A stretch of DNA of 64,000 nucleotides from assembly GCF_024139115.2 (NCBI RefSeq), contig NC_085140.1:156576452-156640451 (forward strand), written 5' to 3'. The notes beneath the pieces are model-generated. The model was given only the letters and a program-made list of their open reading frames with translations, did not search any database and had not been told where the DNA came from. Both the position numbers and the translations under genes were made by a program. Below, in pieces: positions 55,143 through 64,000 of this stretch (the stretch's first letter is position 1; each line of letters begins with the position of its first letter). The DNA is from Armigeres subalbatus (taxonomy: Eukaryota; Arthropoda; Insecta; Diptera; Culicidae).

Positions 55143-56677
55143 GGTGTCAGGCCATTAGGCCGATTGGTCATTAGGCCGAACGGTCGTTAGGCCGAATGGC
55201 CGTTAGGCCGAATTGCCGTTAGGCCGAATGGCCGTTAGGCCGAATTAGCAAAAAGAAGCAAAAATTGAAAAATGGGAAGTTCTTTCTTCACCATACCCCT
55301 TCTTCCTTCTTGCATCTTCCTTCTTCTATCTGTCTTCTTCCTTCCTCATTCTTCCTGCTTTTTCTTCCTTCTTCTTTCTTCCTTCTTCCTTTCTCCTTCT
55401 TCCTTCTTCTTTTTCTTTCTTCTTTCTTCCTTCTTCCTTCTTCTTTTTTCTTTCTTCCTTCTTTCTCCCGTATTCTTTCTTAATTCTTTATTTCTTCCTT
55501 CTTCCTTCTTCCTTCATTATTCTTCCTTCTTCCTTCCTCTTTCTTATTTCTTCCTTCTTTCTCTTCTTTCTACCGTTTTCTTCCATCTTTCTCCCGTATT
55601 CTTTCTTTCTTATTTCCTCTTATCTTCCTCTTTCTTTCTTCTCTCTTCCTTTTATACTTCCTTCTTCCTTTATGCTTTTTCCTTCTTCCTTTTTCCTCCT
55701 TTCTTCTTTCTTTTTCCTTCTTCTTTCTTCCTTCTGTCTTCTTCCCTCTTTCTTCTACCTTATTTCTTTTTCCTTCTTACTTCTTCTTTCTTCTTTCTTC
55801 AATTTTCTTTCTTTTTTCTCCCGTCCTCCTTCATTCTTCTTCTTTCTTTCTTCTTTCTTATTCCTTGTTCTTTGTTTCTTCTTCTTTTTTTCCTCCTTCT
55901 TCCTTTTTCGTTTTTCCTTCTTCCTTCTTCCTTCATCCTTCATCCTTCTTCCTTCTTACTTCTTCTTCCTTTTTCCTTTTTACTTCTTCCGTTCTCCTTA
56001 TTCCTCACTTTGCACTACTAACTTCCCACTCCCCAGTTCTCATTCGTCCTTCCTTCTTCCTTCTTCTTTCTTCTTTCATCCTTCTTCCATCTTGCTTCTT
56101 CATTCTTCTTTATTCCTTCTTCCTTCTTTCTTCTTCCTTTTTTCTTTTTCCTCCTTCCTCCTTCCTTCTTCCTGCTTCCTTCTTCCTTTTCTTTCTTCCT
56201 TCTTCCTCCATCTTTCTTCCTTCTTCCTTCTTCTTTCTATACTTCCTTCTTCCTTCTTTCTTCTTCCTTCTTTCTTCTTCCTTCTTTCTTCTTCCTTCTT
56301 TCTTCTTCCTTCTTTCTTCTTCCTTCTTTCTTCTTCCTTCTTTCTTTTTCCTTCTTCTTTCTTCCTTTTATCTCCTTCCTTCTTCCTTCTACCTTATTTC
56401 TTCTTCCTTCTTCTTTCTTCCATTTTCTTCCTTCTTCCTCCCGTCTTCCTTCATTCTTCTTCTTTCTTTCTTCTTCCTTCTTCTTTCTTCGATTTTTCTT
56501 CTTCCTTCTTACTTCTTCTTCCTTTTTCCTTTTTCTTCTTCCGTTCTCCTTATTCCTCACTTCGCACTACTCACTTTCACTCCCCAGTTCTCATTCGGCC
56601 TAATGGCAATTCGGCCTAATGACCGTTCGGCCTAATGACCTTCGGCCTAATGGCCTTCGGCCTAATGACCCAGCATC
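55143..56677. mobile_element. Foldback transposon with inverted tandem-repeat ends and polypyrimidine core
   Basis: The left end is a tandem array of GTTAGGCCGAATGGCC-like 15-16-bp units (55152-55252). The right end is the same unit inverted, ATTCGGCCTAATGGC (56596-56670). Between them lies about 1.3 kb of CTTCCTT-type DNA. GGCCAGAAC flanks both sides (9 bp). Inverted arrays of short tandem repeats plus a 9-bp duplication match the plan of Drosophila foldback elements. No transposase is encoded; Ser/Phe/Leu ORFs (+) and Lys/Glu/Arg ORFs (-) come from the tract. Confidence 0.75.
55265..56560. repeat. 1.3-kb polypyrimidine tract with internal duplication
   Basis: The plus strand is almost only C and T (TTCCTTCTTCC), with a regular 13-bp subarray CTTCTTCCTTCTT at about 56240-56345. 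A non-repeat tag, CCGTTCTCCTTATTCCTCAC...CCCCAGTTCTCATTCG, occurs at 55989-56046 and again at 56533-56598, so the right 540 bp was duplicated. Confidence 0.92.
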
Positions 56678-57804
56678 GGCCAGAACAAGCATTGTTGGAA
56701 TCACTGTTAATCTGCCTAACGTCCACCCAGGAATGGCATGGATAGTGACGTGGTGATCACTGTATCAAGTCAGGCAAAATAACAGCAATTTCAACCTGCC
56801 AATTGTCGTCAACCATAGTTGCATGACGCGTTGGCACGCCATTTCCACCAGCCGATTCCAACTGGCCGGATACACCGGCTGAAGCCACTCGGACGAAACT
56901 TCCCATGGCGTCCATCTCCGTCTACTTCTCTGACCAAGCTGAGAAGACAAGTCTGAACGACTATCCACAGTCCTCTCGGTTTTCCTTCAAAACACACTCA
57001 CACATCCACATATCTCATGTCTCTTTCGCTTTCGTTGTGATTAGTATCTGTGTAATGACGAACGATACTATCGGTTAAACCGTTTCGGCAGTAGCCTGTT
57101 TCCCGCCATAAATATGCTGCGTGGTTTTCGTTCCAATTCTCCAGGGGTGGAACATGATTTCGAATAGGGTTCTTTAACTTAAATAATAAATATAATAACT
57201 TGAGCATTTTCAATTTTATTTGTCCTCTCTGCTATGATCCCTATACCAATGTGCTGTTCGGCAAGCGTAAACCGTTCTATTGATTCGTGGTATTCATGCC
57301 GGGGTATCGATCTCGGCACCCGTACGGTCACCCGTTGAAGTGGGAATATGCTTAGGACTGGTGCTGATCTATGAGTATGCTGACCAGGTAGAGTATGGTT
57401 GGTAACGTAACAACCTTCCACAGATAAGGGTCGTCAGTATCGGGGGAGTTTCCGCAGTCAGGATACTACCCGTCGGAGTAGGATAGATTCGCTGCCGTTG
57501 ACTATCTGAGTACGTTGTGACCACCTTGAGAGCTAAATTGCTCAAGAAGAACATCGAAGAGGCACTGTAAAGCGTGTCGTGTTTGAGAGGGAGTATTAGG
57601 TACTGCCTATACACCAGAAGTAATACTGAAGGACAGTGCCGGGGAGAATGATGGGGTTGGAGCCAAAAGTTGGTATGGTCAGTCACGGCTAGAGAAATTC
57701 CACACTCTGGTACACTTCCGTGCAGTATGTTGGCAACTACCAAAGCACGTTTACTGGGTTAGTGCAGACAGCATTCCTTACTTGCAAAAAACAAAACAAA
57801 CAGC
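56678..57804. other. Unassigned DNA
   Basis: It starts with the right target duplication (56678-56686). Beyond that no motif is firm. Minus-strand frames at 56765-57000 are Trp/Arg-rich and may be LINE debris. Confidence 0.35.
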
Positions 57805-58260
57805 GCGTTACGAGGCCTTATCGTGCAGAGTGTTTCTTGTCCGATCCCATCCGAGTTGTAGCTGATGTGAGGCAAGGATATATCCCATCACCACTACTGC
57901 TCTTCATCGTAATCGCCGAGATTCTGGTGGATGCGATTGGCAGGAAACTAAACCTTTTGCTACTACATAGAGTAGCTTATAGGCTTGGGGCACCTGTACG
58001 ATTCCAAATTGGTTGATGTTGTTACACTCCTAGCCCATCGGTTCTTTAAAAGCAAAGTGAGTTCGAAACCAAATCAAATCGCTGGATGTGAACATGGTGG
58101 CCTCTGTAGCTTTAATGCTCCCCGAAAGACACGCGACGCGACTATCACCGCGACTCTATCGTTGGGTCACTGCATGCAAGGTTCCATTGACGCATCCATA
58201 TCACAGACATATCCATTGACGTGTCCATATCAACACGACAGATAATCGCAGTCACCCAAC
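57805..58260 (+). pseudogene. Old RTE copy, 5' part
   Basis: SDPIRVVADVRQGYIPSPLL (57840) and IVIAEILVDAIGRKLN (57907) match SDHIRVVAGVRQGCILSPLL and IVIDEILVDAIDREPN of the 53162-54529 ORF with many changes and indels. It is interrupted at 58260 by a hAT-type MITE. Confidence 0.78.
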
Positions 58261-58640
58261 TAGGAGTGAGCGTTTTTCGGAAAAATATCGATACTGCCGA
58301 ATCGATGTTTTTATTATCGAAATATCGATGCTGAAAAATATCGGCGTTGAAACATCGATATTCCGATATATCGATACGTCCGAAAAATTAAAAGCACGAG
58401 CAAAAAAAAAAAGAAAACTTTAGATTTCCCATTTCAGATCATCGAATCACACATCAAAGATTGGCTGTTTCAAACGGATTGTGCCTAATGTGCTATATTT
58501 TTACTTTGAAAAAATCGAAATCCGATATACAAAAATCGATACGGTTAAATATCGAACTTAAAAAAATCGATACAAAATATCGATTAATCGGAGCGAAAAT
58601 ATCGATTCCCGATATATCGTATCGGTATCGCCCATTCCTA
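58261..58640. mobile_element. hAT-type MITE with 8-bp target duplication
   Basis: The ends TAGGAGTGAGCG and (reverse complement) TAGGAATGGGCG are inverted repeats. CACCCAAC flanks both sides exactly (58253-58260, 58641-58648). An 8-bp duplication and a TAGGRRTGGGCG-like end are hAT hallmarks. The inside is 380 bp of ATATCGAT-rich, self-complementary DNA without ORF. Confidence 0.9.
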
Positions 58641-58648
58641 CACCCAAC

Positions 58649-58850
58649 GACAGTCACGACGCGTGTGTTTGGGGAAACCTTTGCTGTAACCGGACAATCG
58701 GTGGAAAATGTTAGAAGCTTCCAATATCTTGGTAGCCAAATGGCATTAGAAGTGCACGGATCGAAAAGAAGTTGGCTGCTTTTGTAAGTTTGAGGAACAT
58801 TTGCAGAAACAAGCACAAAAATCTGATTCCGTAAACTACAGAGCCACGGC
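58649..58850 (+). pseudogene. Old RTE copy, continuation
   Basis: FAVTGQSVENVRSFQYLGSQ (58678) matches FTVAGQPVENIEGFQYLGSQ of the intact RTE ORF and resumes right after the MITE. It breaks down near 58800. Confidence 0.78.
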
Positions 58851-60446
58851 CCACGGCATACAAAAAATACCGTGTACAGAGCAATGCTGAGGATGACCCA
58901 ACTTTCAAAATGATAGATATGCTGTAGCTACTAGCCGAACCTGCCTGATCTAGCTCGGGTTGTTTATTTTTCGTCCGAACCCTCAATCGTTCAGTCGATT
59001 GCAGCGTCGCATTCTAGATCGATTTCAGTTCGAGTTTGATGGTTTTCTACTTGGATGTTTTCTTAAGAACAAATGAAAACTTGACATTTTGACTATTTCC
59101 GAAAATTCCCGTCAAATTTGTCAAATTTTAGTATAAAGAAACTTGGGCTGACCGCAAGACGAATCGGTTAGTGAGGAAATTTGGCAAATCGGTTCGTGAG
59201 TTATATTGCCTCAAAGGTAATGTGACCAGCAAGCGTCCTGCTAAACGCGGGACACCTTTCTGGATTTCGTCACTGGCTTGAAAATGGATCCTCCAAGAGT
59301 ACATTTCGCATAAATTTTGGCCCAATTAAAATGGAAAAATATTAGTAAGGCTGTATCTGTATGAATTGTAATAAATGCAGCATCTGGTCACATTAATCAA
59401 AGGAAACGTAAATTCATTTTTATATATAGAAGAAGATTAACTATTATAATTATTATGTTAGCTAATAGTCCAACGATAGTGTTCCAGCTTCACACAATTC
59501 AATTTGTCAGATTGATACAAGACTACTGACACCGATTTTTTTCTTCTTGTTGAAGTGTTATATGAAAAACAGGTGAATCAAATAATGAAATTGAATATTT
59601 ATCCATAAAAAAGGTTTTTTTTAAACATCATTGGTCAGTTCAGATTCAACGTCCAAATGCATCAACCTCTCACTCCGGTCGCCAAATTAGTCAGTTTTTT
59701 TTGTCCCAATTTCATCGTTTTACCAGTAGAAGCTGTCAGAACGAACATAGGTGCACAGTCATGTGTGGTGTAGGGTGTTGACGATTGAAATCAACGCATT
59801 CTGTTCGGCTGTGTGATGTTGATTAATCCAATAAATTAGTTACTGTCGATGCGCTGGATTTCCATCTAGAATGCAAATTTGTGTCCCTGCAGTCGGGCGG
59901 GGCGCCAGTCCGGGGGTGGCACTCGGGTGCAACCTGTCGCGATGTGATGTGGGTGTCGGTAAATTTTCGGCATCAATCTTGGTTTCGCTGCACAACTGAA
60001 CGCAATTTTGATAATAAATGAGTGGGTGTTGTGCATTTCCAGTACGAGTTTTGGGTTATTTGCGAATGGGTTTATGTTCTGGTGAAATTCAATCCGGATT
60101 TACGGTGAGTGGTGGGCTTTTAGGGTGTGCAAAACATAAAATGCATATCTTGCAGCATTGATTCACAAGATGGGGTGCGATAGACTTGTTTTTATTGTGA
60201 AGTGATATTTTGTTAGATGATTTACATTCACTGAGCAGGGTGAAACATGTATGTATCATGCGATTTGTGTTGTTCATGAATAAAAAAAAAGTTTTGTTCA
60301 AAATCTAAACTAGATTGGAATAAAATTATCGCAAGGAACATATTTCTACCCAAATTCAGCTGAATCGTACAAACAAAATAATATCAATGCATATGTTTTC
60401 TATGACATTATATATAAGTAAACATGTCATTATTTTATTTTAAATA
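58851..60446. other. Unassigned DNA with a GC-rich patch
   Basis: 59890-59960 is GC-rich (GGGCGGGGCGCCAGTCCGG), unlike its surroundings, but no exon could be defined on either strand. Confidence 0.35.
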
Positions 60447-60607
60447 CCGTTTTGACTCATATTCCGAACACTTCAGCAACGCTATCTGTACACTTGCCGA
60501 TGAAATTCGTTTATTTATGCAATACATAGTTACGACATATTTTAGAATAATCTCCATGTAACCAGTGTTCCGAATATGAGTCTGTTCGGAATTTGAGTCA
60601 AAACGGT
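60447..60607. mobile_element. MITE with 24-bp TIRs and TA target duplication
   Basis: CCGTTTTGACTCATATTCCG and the mirrored right end (reverse complement CCGTTTTGACTCAAATTCCG) are flanked by TA at 60445-60446 and 60608-60609. The end motif GTTCCGAATATGAGTC is repeated internally at about 60566. Confidence 0.85.
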
Positions 60608-62104
60608 AATCAATTATTTATTTTTCATATTGTCGCAGGTGGATAACCAAAATTCTAAAGTTGTACATTTTTGTGCGCTCATCTGTTCATTCCTGAATAC
60701 AGATAATGAATGCTTTTAATAGAACACAGTTTGATGTAATTGATTCAACTTTTATTTGTAGTAATTAATAAAAGAATCAACTAAATATATTTGGGCATTG
60801 ATGAGATCACGAATATCCGAGAAGAGTGAGAACTACCTAAGTATATTGATCTTGCATTTTTATTTTTAACTTGGATTTGAAAAAAAATGAAATTATACTT
60901 GATATGCTCAATTTCAATTTTGTCTCACCTGCGCTCAAATGAAAATAAATAATTGCATTAAAACTGCTGTTTTTAACTCTCGATGGTGTTTTAATGTGCT
61001 TAGTGCATAGCGTTGTTGATTAATTTAAAAAATATATTTTTAAATCATTTACACTAATTAGTAATACCATGCTTCTACTCTAAGCAAACTATTTGCTCAA
61101 CGTCAGTTGTGTGCATTATGCAGATTCGGTTTATGGTGTGAAAATATCTTTCTAGTTTAAATATATGAATGAAGAAAAAATATTTAAAAAATCTATACAG
61201 CAATCAACATGGCAGCTATTATTCACGTTCTATCAATCGGCAGAATGCAATTCGAAATGCTGAAAGCGTTAAGAGTTTATCATTCTAGGAATGTTCTAAT
61301 TAACCATGTTATTTATTTAGCGCTATGTGGAAACAATGGTGACATGAACGGGGAATCTATCGCTACCGAGGGACGGGTGCTGGTTATCAAACCGCAAAGA
61401 ATGATAAAATTTCCCCCCTCGAGAAGAAAGTTGATAATGGTGAGGGAAGTTATCGGATGATGGGCGGCAAGCATCGTGATGAGAAAGGAAATTTGCACAA
61501 CTTGCTGCAGGTGTGGTAGCGGAATAACTTTTTAATTGCAGCCGTGCACGTTGTTGCGTGAATTATTGGAAATGGGAAAAGCGAAACGAAACGAAGTTTT
61601 ATTGTGAGTTCTATTGCTGGCTTTTCGTTCAGCTGTCGCTATGGTGGGCTTCGGGCTACGGGTAGTATGAATTATGTGCAAGGATGCGGCGCTCCCCGGA
61701 AGGTGGATTTATATTGGAAGCTTGGAGCTATATGTACAATTATTTAATCTATATGCAATACTTGTTGGATTTTGCTCAAAATAAATGTATACTAGGGTGA
61801 ATCTGCTTGATGATAGAAGATCGGTTTTTTTTTGTAATGTTCTGAGCGATACTTATCCATAGTTTAACTTAAAGTCCTAACATTCTACAGTAAATTGCAT
61901 TTTTTATGGTTTTTAGGTAAAAAAATCATGATCAGTTTTGTCAAATGAAAGAAATAAATAAACATGCTATAAATTGGCACAAAACCTAAATTCAGTCAAC
62001 ATTTTCATAATTGAATTTAATATTTTCTCAAAGATATTTCTCAAGTATGTATAAAAATTGCACTGATACACTTTTAAGACCAAAACAATATACGATAATA
62101 TATA
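60608..62104. other. Unassigned DNA
   Basis: A plus-strand frame from ATG 61209 (83 codons) has no recognised motif and no exon signals. The remainder is AT-rich without element ends. Confidence 0.35.
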
Positions 62105-62450
62105 CACGGAAGAAAAAAAGTACCTAAAATTGAGTATTTTTAAACTTACTTTTGAGTTATTTTTTCTCTTCGCTTTCATTCACTCTTTCTTTTGTTGTCA
62201 AAAACAAAAGAGCCAAACAATCCAACGACGCCAGTTCAATATGGGAAGCCAATTTTGAGTTTTATTACCTGAGGTCGAAATTGAGTGAATTATACTTATA
62301 TTTGTGTAAATAAATTTTCCGTTGGGTACTTTTTTAACATGGGAGTAAAGGCAAACTACTTCGACTCTACTTACTCAATTTTGGCTTCCCGTACGGATGT
62401 TCGAGCTTGGGTGAATTAAACTCACTATTGGGTAGTTTATTTCTTCCGTG
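62105..62450. mobile_element. MITE with 12-bp TIRs and TA target duplication
   Basis: CACGGAAGAAA at the left and TTTCTTCCGTG at the right, flanked by TA (62103-62104, 62451-62452). Subterminal words AATTGAGT/ACTCAATTTTGGCTTCCC recur in opposite senses. The length is 346 bp, non-coding. Confidence 0.82.
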
Positions 62451-63239
62451 TAGGGTTGTAGTACTGTTTTGATAGAAAGACTATTTTGTCAAAAAATATT
62501 TATTTCAGACGAAAGGTCTTTATGGTTGTTTAGCTCAAAGCCTTTTCGTGTAGCAAGCCATTTAGACACGATATTTTTTATTTCAACAAAGTTAAACAAA
62601 AACAAATGGCTTATAAATAAAAATAGATTAAAAGAAATTCTTAATGGAACTGCTTTGGAAATGCATAAGATAATGAACCTTTCATGACAATGCATTTCTG
62701 ATAAAAACAGGTCAAAGCATTTTTTATCATTTTTATAACTTAAATTTATTTTAAGATTTATTCCTCGAATAGGAAGTAGAGTAGTTTCTGGCTCATTTGT
62801 TGATGGATACGATATAGGTATGGAGTCGTTTTCCTGGCGTCGGTATTTGTGCATCATGAAGAAACAACAGTAAAGACAGCAATTTTCCAAGTCAAACGAA
62901 TTCCAAAATATCTAGCCCAACGGGTATTCCCATATGCGCCAGTGCCGTTAAGAGGGTTGAATTCCAAAATAATATAATCCGCGACAGTCTAGTTTTGACT
63001 TCTTAAACAAATATGTAGGAGACGGTATTTTTCTAAACCTCACGAACATCATTAAAATTGTACTGGCGAACACCAACCACGCAATTTGTATGAAAATCGC
63101 GACTTGCTTCGACGCTTTGAGGTCCAGAAAGGCAATTTTTGGCTCATTCGGAGGTCTCAACGTTTCAGGCAAATCTTGATGAACGGGAAAATTGGTGAAT
63201 CCCAAAAGTTCGTCTAGTAGGCTGAAATATAGGCATGCT
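62451..63239. other. Unassigned DNA
   Basis: No element ends or coding motifs were recognised. Frames on both strands at 62470-62890 are shadows of each other. Confidence 0.35.
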
Positions 63240-63560
63240 TTGTTGTTCGAGGAGTGTTAAAGTTTCCAGAGAAATATTCAGAAAACTTCCTAGGGAGTTG
63301 ACGGAAGAATTCCCGGAGAAATTCCTGGAGAAGTTCTGGAGAAGGAGAACAATGTTCTGAAGAAGCTCCTGAAGGAATTTTCGAAGGAAGCTCTGAAGTA
63401 ATTCGTGGAGGAACTCTTGAAGTATTTCAGTGAGCATTTTCTGAAATAAATTTTGGAGAAGCGTTCGGGGAGGACTTACCGGAGGAATTCTTGGAAAAAT
63501 GTCGAAGAATTTCTTAAATAAATTTCTTGCAAGAATGGTCAGAAAAACTCCTGAAAATAT
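63240..63560. repeat. GAATTCC-type satellite patch
   Basis: GGAGAAATTCCTGGAGAAGT-like words run through this patch in one sense. No bounding repeats were identified. Confidence 0.75.
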
Positions 63561-64000
63561 CTACAGGGAGTTTGCTATAGCTTGGAACAATTGTTACTTA
63601 TATTTGTTATATTTGTCTTATTTGTGTTATTTGGCTTATTTGCTTTATTTATGCAACTTGGTTGTGAAACATTTGTCTCCTACCACCAGAAATCTGAGCA
63701 AAATCAAACCCAACTAGTTTTTCAACTTTGAAACCGTCTTTCCAACAGTCGTAGAACTTATCCAAAGACGGTCTGACTTAACTCTGATCGAATCGATTCT
63801 CCTGTGGGTGGAGTCAATATTTTAAAACATGACAAATTGTGTGTGGGCCTCTTACTGCATACTTGAATCGAATTATCATTATTTACAAGATATTCGGTCT
63901 TAGGCGACTGCATACTTAATATTAATCTTCTGAAAAGGGATAAACTTTACCACCATTTTTTTTTTCAAATGGATGAAATAAAAAATGACGAACCTTACGA
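63561..64000. other. Unassigned DNA with a TTATTTG-rich microsatellite-like run
   Basis: 63598-63652 repeats TTATTTG/TTATTTGTC words. The rest shows nothing. Confidence 0.4.

Noticed and set aside
55265..56635. Long open frames up to 315 codons of Ser/Phe/Leu on the plus strand and Lys/Glu/Arg on the minus strand
   Set aside because: A pure C/T strand cannot contain stop codons, which all need A or G; the frames follow from base composition.
1..64000. Endogenous viral sequences
   Set aside because: No viral capsid, polymerase or glycoprotein motifs were recognised; all RT signatures fit non-LTR retrotransposons.

Overview
The window looks like intergenic or intronic DNA from a large, AT-rich, repeat-swollen insect genome, most likely a culicine mosquito of the Aedes type. 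Grounds: a near full-length Jockey-clade element resembling mosquito Juan, tRNA-derived SINEs resembling mosquito Feilai, R1- and RTE-type retrotransposon remains, long degenerate GAATTCC-rich satellites, many short inverted-repeat elements with TA target sites, and almost no host coding sequence. All family names come from memory of protein motifs, not from a search.

Layout. 1-8.1 kb: scattered DNA-transposon remnants (a nested MITE pair, a 1-kb TIR element, a 130-bp foldback MITE, a short Helitron) and tRNA-like SINE fragments. 8.2-12.8 kb: Juan-like element with a 34-A tail and a 12-bp target duplication, both ORFs broken. 13-18 kb: a possible small exon (+), an 885-bp foldback, and a Ser/Thr-rich possible terminal exon (-). 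18-25.7 kb: GAATTCC satellites around a GC-richer module with a 29-bp minisatellite. 25.9-38.9 kb: a graveyard of at least four non-LTR families, several cut by younger insertions whose target duplications can still be read, and a 2.5-kb non-autonomous LTR element carrying a 26-bp GC-rich minisatellite. 39-42 kb: hairpins, MITEs and a possible terminal exon (-). 42.2-45.4 kb: a large inverted satellite. 45.4-46.6 kb: a second copy of one RT family. 48.0-48.5 kb: the best host-gene candidate, a minus-strand reading frame interrupted by a single in-frame TGA. 51.2-58.9 kb: a second nest (I-like, R1 and RTE pieces, MITEs) containing a foldback transposon with inverted tandem-repeat ends around a 1.3-kb polypyrimidine tract. 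59-64 kb: mostly unassigned DNA with two MITEs and a satellite patch.

No operon or pathway is present. The story is insertion stratigraphy: young elements (LTR element, 5'-truncated RTE, SINEs, MITEs, foldback) sit inside older dead retrotransposons. The three exon-like segments on the minus strand (about 48.0-48.5, 40.66-40.75 and 15.6-16.0 kb) might belong to one large gene with repeat-filled introns; that is inference.
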